Assembly: GCF_030384665.1 (NCBI RefSeq)
Contig: NC_083675.1
Span: forward strand, 802,001-866,000
Reading direction: 5' to 3'
Length of the DNA stretch: 64,000 bases
Source of the DNA: Lodderomyces elongisporus
Taxonomy: Eukaryota; Ascomycota; Pichiomycetes; Serinales; Debaryomycetaceae
Positions 60,199 through 64,000 of this stretch are shown here, piece after piece. Positions within the stretch are counted from its first letter, which is position 1; the number at the start of each line of letters is the position of its first letter. The translations under genes and the position numbers were made by a program. Under the pieces are notes generated by a model that saw only the letters and a program-made list of their open reading frames with translations, was not told the DNA's origin and did not search any database.

Positions 60199-60663
60199 AT
60201 GTCGATGGATGAGCTAGATATTGATTTCGATGATATTCTAAATCCTGAGGATGAGTATTATCAACAAGGTTACAAAGAAGGACAGGAGCAAAGTGCTAGA
60301 CAGCAGTTGCACGAAGGCAAGCAATTTGGATATCAAACAGGGTATCAGCGGTTTTTGATTGTGGGGTATATCCAGCAACTAGTGGATGATTGGGAAAGAA
60401 GTGGGGCTGGGGACAAGTACGACAATTGGACCCAGTTGCAAATGCATATTAGTCTGCTCAGAGATTTGATTGGTGGTATTAAGACGAGTAATGAGGACGA
60501 TGATGTGGCGGTATATGAGAGCAATTTGAAGAAGGCAAGAAATAAATTGAGGGTTATTGTAGGGATGACTAGGGAGTTTTGGAAGATCAATACTTTGGAT
60601 AAGATTGTTGAGGAAGTTGGTGGTACGTTACAAGTGAGTGAAAATTTGGATGAAATGTGGTAG
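60199..60663 (+). CDS. LTO1: Lto1, ABCE1 (Rli1) maturation adaptor
   Basis: 154 residues. The deca-GX3-type motif is visible: Gly24, Gly28, Gly40, Gly44 and Gly48 in YQQGYKEG ... EGKQFGYQTGYQRFL. Lto1 binds Yae1 and delivers the ribosome-recycling ATPase Rli1 to the cytosolic iron-sulphur assembly machinery. The protein ends in Glu-Met-Trp, matching the C-terminal Leu/Ile/Met-acidic-Trp recognition signal of such adaptors. An in-frame Met two residues later is an alternative start. A conserved helical segment SLLRDLIGGI lies before the tail. Confidence 0.9.
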   Translation: MSMDELDIDFDDILNPEDEYYQQGYKEGQEQSARQQLHEGKQFGYQTGYQRFLIVGYIQQLVDDWERSGAGDKYDNWTQLQMHISLLRDLIGGIKTSNEDDDVAVYESNLKKARNKLRVIVGMTREFWKINTLDKIVEEVGGTLQVSENLDEMW

Positions 60664-61055
60664 AGCAGAGAGGTGAATGGAAATGAAATCAAAAGGGGGG
60701 AGGAGGAGGAGGAAAAGGAAAAGGAAAAGGAAAATAAGTATCTATTGTGCAGAGTTTTTTTAATTTTCACTTGCTTGCAAGATAAGTGTTTGGCTTCAGT
60801 ATCTTAGCCACTTTCAATAGAATGGCTCATTAGCTTTGTGCCCAAGCCAAAGCTAACGAAACTAATACCGCCACTGTAGATCTCTAGTTAGCTTAATATG
60901 TCATTAAGACAGTAAAGAATATAGAAAAAGCTTTGGGACATACTCACACACAAACATATATATATATAAATATCTACTCATTAGTACACTTTGTATGGAG
61001 GATTCCATTTGTTTATCTTGGAATAGGAAAAAAATTGATTTAATAATAATAAAAA

Positions 61056-61177
<122 letters not shown>

Positions 61178-61271
61178 AAAAAAAAGAATAAAGAGTTGAG
61201 TACCTTCCATAATATGTCCGCTACTCTAGTGTATTTCGCATATACTTCCATAATAAGTAGAAAATCCGGCT

Positions 61272-61598
61272 ATGATCGGTAATTCCGCTTCAACATTCAA
61301 AATGCAACTATACACATACAAGTATACAGAAACACCAAAAAAACGAAGAGGAATTGGGAAGACGAAGAATATTAAAGGGAAAAGAACAAATTGTTTGTTT
61401 CCGCAAAAAGGGGAAGAAGCGCTTACAAAGCAGCGGCACCATCAATTGATTCTACAACAACTTGAACAAATGGAAAAATTATTTCACTTTGCCAAAGGAC
61501 AAAACGAGGTACCCCCCTTGATATTACCCTCTAAATGCCGTTTATGCCTTTCGATAGTAAAGTCCTTTTATCCAAATAGATATAATTGCACAACTTAA
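61272..61598 (+). CDS. Possible small protein, unrecognised
   Basis: 108 codons (or 98 from the ATG at 61302). Unlike the other short ORFs here it is not simple sequence. It has a basic N-terminal half (ETPKKRRGIGKTKNIKGKR), a helical QRHHQLILQQLEQMEKLFHF stretch and a C-terminal CRLC motif. I do not recognise it, and it may be a chance ORF or a relic. Confidence 0.25.
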   Translation: MIGNSASTFKMQLYTYKYTETPKKRRGIGKTKNIKGKRTNCLFPQKGEEALTKQRHHQLILQQLEQMEKLFHFAKGQNEVPPLILPSKCRLCLSIVKSFYPNRYNCTT

Positions 61599-62655
61599 TA
61601 CAGGCGAATTCCAACCGTATATACAGAGAGATGATTTGTTTGTTGCTCTTTGTTGTCTTAAACGAGTAGAGTTACTTTTTCCTACCCAAAAAAAAAAAAA
61701 AAATACGGCGAACAGGGTAAAAATTATATCCGTCTCCATATCCGTCGCCATATCCGTGTCCGTAAGCGTATCAATTTTCCGATATACACAAACACAAGAA
61801 CTATTATAAAAATTAAATAAATAAAAAAAATTAAATAAAAAAAAAAGACGAAAGGGAAAAATTTGAGCTACAAAGTTTGCAAAAGATGCGATTATATAAG
61901 CGCTTATGTAACATGCAAATGTATCTCTGTATGCCTCTTGTTTTAGTTGTTTTTACAAAAGAAGAATCAAATTCAAATGAAAAATGTAAATAGAACAAAG
62001 AAAAAAACAAAGAAACAAGATGATTGAGTCATAAAGTTAACCTGTATTTACTTTAACATCTTTCTTTTTTTTTTTTTAGAACTGTGTACAAGTTGCTATT
62101 GATCAATAGGCGGAGATAGAGACGGCTGATTGAGCCTGTTGAAAAGAAAAAATAAAAAAAAAAAGAGGAAAATGTGACGGAACTTAAAGCGTAGTGTAAA
62201 AAAAATAAAAAAATAAAAAAAAATAAAAAAAATAAAAAAAATAAAAATTGTCCGACAGGGCAAAGTGCAGAGGAATTGTACAATTTTTTGTGACGGAAAG
62301 GTTACAGCAGAAGTAAGGAGAGTTAGAGAGAGAGAGAGAGAAAGAGAGAGGGAAAGATTGAGAACAGCAATACAATAGCCAACCACCGTGTTGTGGTAGG
62401 TAAGTGAGTAAGTAAATAATTAATTATTATTATTATTTTATTTTCTTTTCAAGGCAATTGACATGGACAAAACATAGTGGGCAAATTTCAAAACTGGTAT
62501 GACTAGTAAGAACTAATTCCAAAGTCAGTGATTATTAGTGCTGCTGGATCAACTATTTGTTTGCACTTTGTACGTCTTTTTGGAGCCGTTCCATATATGT
62601 GCCAAGTGGTATACAACTTATTCAGAATTCCGTGTACGCCCATATCTATATCTAG

Positions 62656-62657
<2 letters not shown>

Positions 62658-62719
<62 letters not shown>
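62658..62719. repeat. (AC)n-(AT)n compound microsatellite
   Basis: An AC dinucleotide run (62658-62698) continues directly into an AT run (to about 62719). Confidence 0.97.
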
Positions 62720-62851
62720 CCAGTGAGATTCCCCTATCTTGTTTGCCACCATCATGAAATCAAAGTAGCTTTACTATTCAGTTTTCTTTTGAGCAGATCA
62801 AGTTATTAAACAAACTATAAATTGACATTAGCTGCAACCAACCAAAGCAAG

Positions 62852-62854
<3 letters not shown>

Positions 62855-62912
<58 letters not shown>
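62855..62912 (+). repeat. (CAA)n run before the YOR1-like start codon
   Basis: About 19 CAA units ending 20 bp before the ATG at 62932, probably transcribed as 5' UTR. Confidence 0.95.
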
Positions 62913-62913
<1 letters not shown>

Positions 62914-62931
62914 CTTAAGCTATGGATGCAG

Positions 62932-64000
62932 GTTTAGACACGAGCTCACTAGAGCTTGGTGACAACACATACAAGCCGCAGAGTAGAGTCTTGACTTTTC
63001 TCTTTAGGCACAAGGACTATCCCATACCCAAGGACGATGAAAGAACACTATACCCTGAAAAACAAAGCAACTGGCTATCAAGATTATTCTTTTGGTGGGT
63101 GAACCCACTACTAAATGTTGGTTACTATAGAACTTTGCAACCAAACGACCTATTTATCTTGACAGACGAAATGAAGGTTGAGCGTCAGCATGAGATTTTT
63201 CAATCATACTTTGAAGTTGAGTTGGCCAGAGCTATCCAACTGCACTTGGCCATGAAATGCGAAAAAAGACGCAACGAGACTTTGACAACGAGCTCCGTTT
63301 CAGAAGAACAAGACTTGGATGACTTCAAACTCTCGGCAAAAAGCATGTACATTGCATTGTTCTTAACCATGAAGAGAAGACTCATTGTTGCAACTGCATT
63401 GGCTACACTATGTTTGGCTGCAATTGCAGTATCGCCATTCCTAACAAAAAAACTAATAAACTTTGTTGAAGGACGCGCCTTGGGAATATACCCCACTGTG
63501 AACAAGGGTATAGGCTATGCAATTGGTTCTGTGCTATTGAGTTTGGTTAGCGGATTCTTATTCCAACATTATTTCTACCTCAGTGGAATACTGGGCGCCC
63601 AAGTCAAAGCCTTGTTGACTAAAGCCATTTTAAAAAAATCATTCAAGTTGGATGCACAATCAAGACACAAGTTCACCCAGGCCAAAATTACGAGTTTGAT
63701 CACCACGGACTTGGCAAGAATCGAGCTTGGCTACTTATTTCACCCACTATTGGTTTGTCTTCCTGTTCCCGTGGTGCTCACAATCATCATTTTGATCATC
63801 AATATTAGAGTCTCCGCTGTCATAGGTATTGTCATCTTTATCATCTTTTTGGGCATCATCTCTGTTGGTGCAGCAAAGATGTTTGCCTTGAGAGATGCCG
63901 TGAGTAAGGTTACCGACCGCAGAGTCAATATTATGAAGGAGATCTTGAACAATTTGAAAATGATCAAATACTACTCATGGGAACATCCATACTTGCAGAA
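62932..64000 (+). CDS. YOR1: YOR1-type ABCC multidrug transporter, 5' part
   Basis: The first 356 codons of a full-size ABC exporter, open to the window end. The N-terminus reads MDAGLDTSSLELGD, with no TMD0 domain. The ABCC short-form signature is SNWLSRLFFWWVNPLLNVGY then TLQPNDLFILTDEMKVE. The first transmembrane domain shows helices near 147-167, 190-215, 265-290 and 290-315, with VKALLTKAILKKSF in the expected coupling region and VNIMKEILNNLKMIKYYSWE at the end. Yor1 exports oligomycin and other organic anions at the plasma membrane. Nucleotide-binding domains lie beyond the window. Closely related ABCC paralogues in this group cannot be separated from this part alone. Confidence 0.85.

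Overview
The window is 64 kb of nuclear chromosome from a budding yeast (Saccharomycotina). The genes are intron-poor, the intergenic DNA is AT-rich and full of homopolymers and microsatellites, and every recognisable gene is a yeast housekeeping gene. The gene set, the scarcity of in-frame CTG codons in the conserved cores I read, and a CTG-codon run that only looks sensible as poly-serine suggest the CUG-Ser clade. The homopolymer-rich style fits the Lodderomyces/Candida parapsilosis group. That placement is inference; no rRNA and no tRNA-Ser(CAG) lies in the window.

Layout. 0.4-6 kb: an unknown coiled-coil protein, GPI2 (GPI-anchor synthesis), ISC1 (inositol phosphosphingolipid phospholipase C) and SPC25 (Ndc80 complex). 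6-24 kb: the Ras exchange factor CDC25, ALG6 (N-glycan glucosyltransferase), an Old Yellow Enzyme, tRNA-Ser(AGA), and a large leucine-rich-repeat protein with a PP1-docking motif (Gip3/Her1-like). 24-30 kb: ELF1, then a decayed Ty1/copia element on the minus strand (25167-29290) with a 163-bp tandem array at its 3' LTR. 30-43 kb: a TBC Rab-GAP (Gyp6-like), VPS75, two tandem DUF2470-type paralogues, tRNA-Pro(TGG) with an intron, a Kre28-like kinetochore protein, tRNA-Gly(GCC), a CREG-like secreted protein and an LCAT-like hydrolase. 44.3-47.1 kb: a compact Ty3/gypsy-like element with apparently identical 293-bp LTRs, a 5-bp target duplication and a broken interior. 47.8-64 kb: YIF1, POL2, ORC5, LIN1, LTO1, a long repeat-rich gap, and the first 356 codons of a YOR1-type ABC transporter cut by the window end.

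Genes are separate eukaryotic units with no operons. Thematic neighbours are POL2 and ORC5 (replication) and two outer-kinetochore genes, SPC25 and the KRE28-like gene. LIN1/LTO1, ISC1/SPC25, GYP6-like/VPS75 and CDC25/ALG6 are divergent pairs with shared upstream DNA.

The most unusual material is the two retroelements. The Ty3-like element looks like a recently mobilised, non-autonomous copy: young LTRs around a coding region that cannot work. The copia element carries a primer-binding site matching the initiator-tRNA anticodon loop (half-tRNA priming) and an amplified block of polypurine tract plus LTR start.
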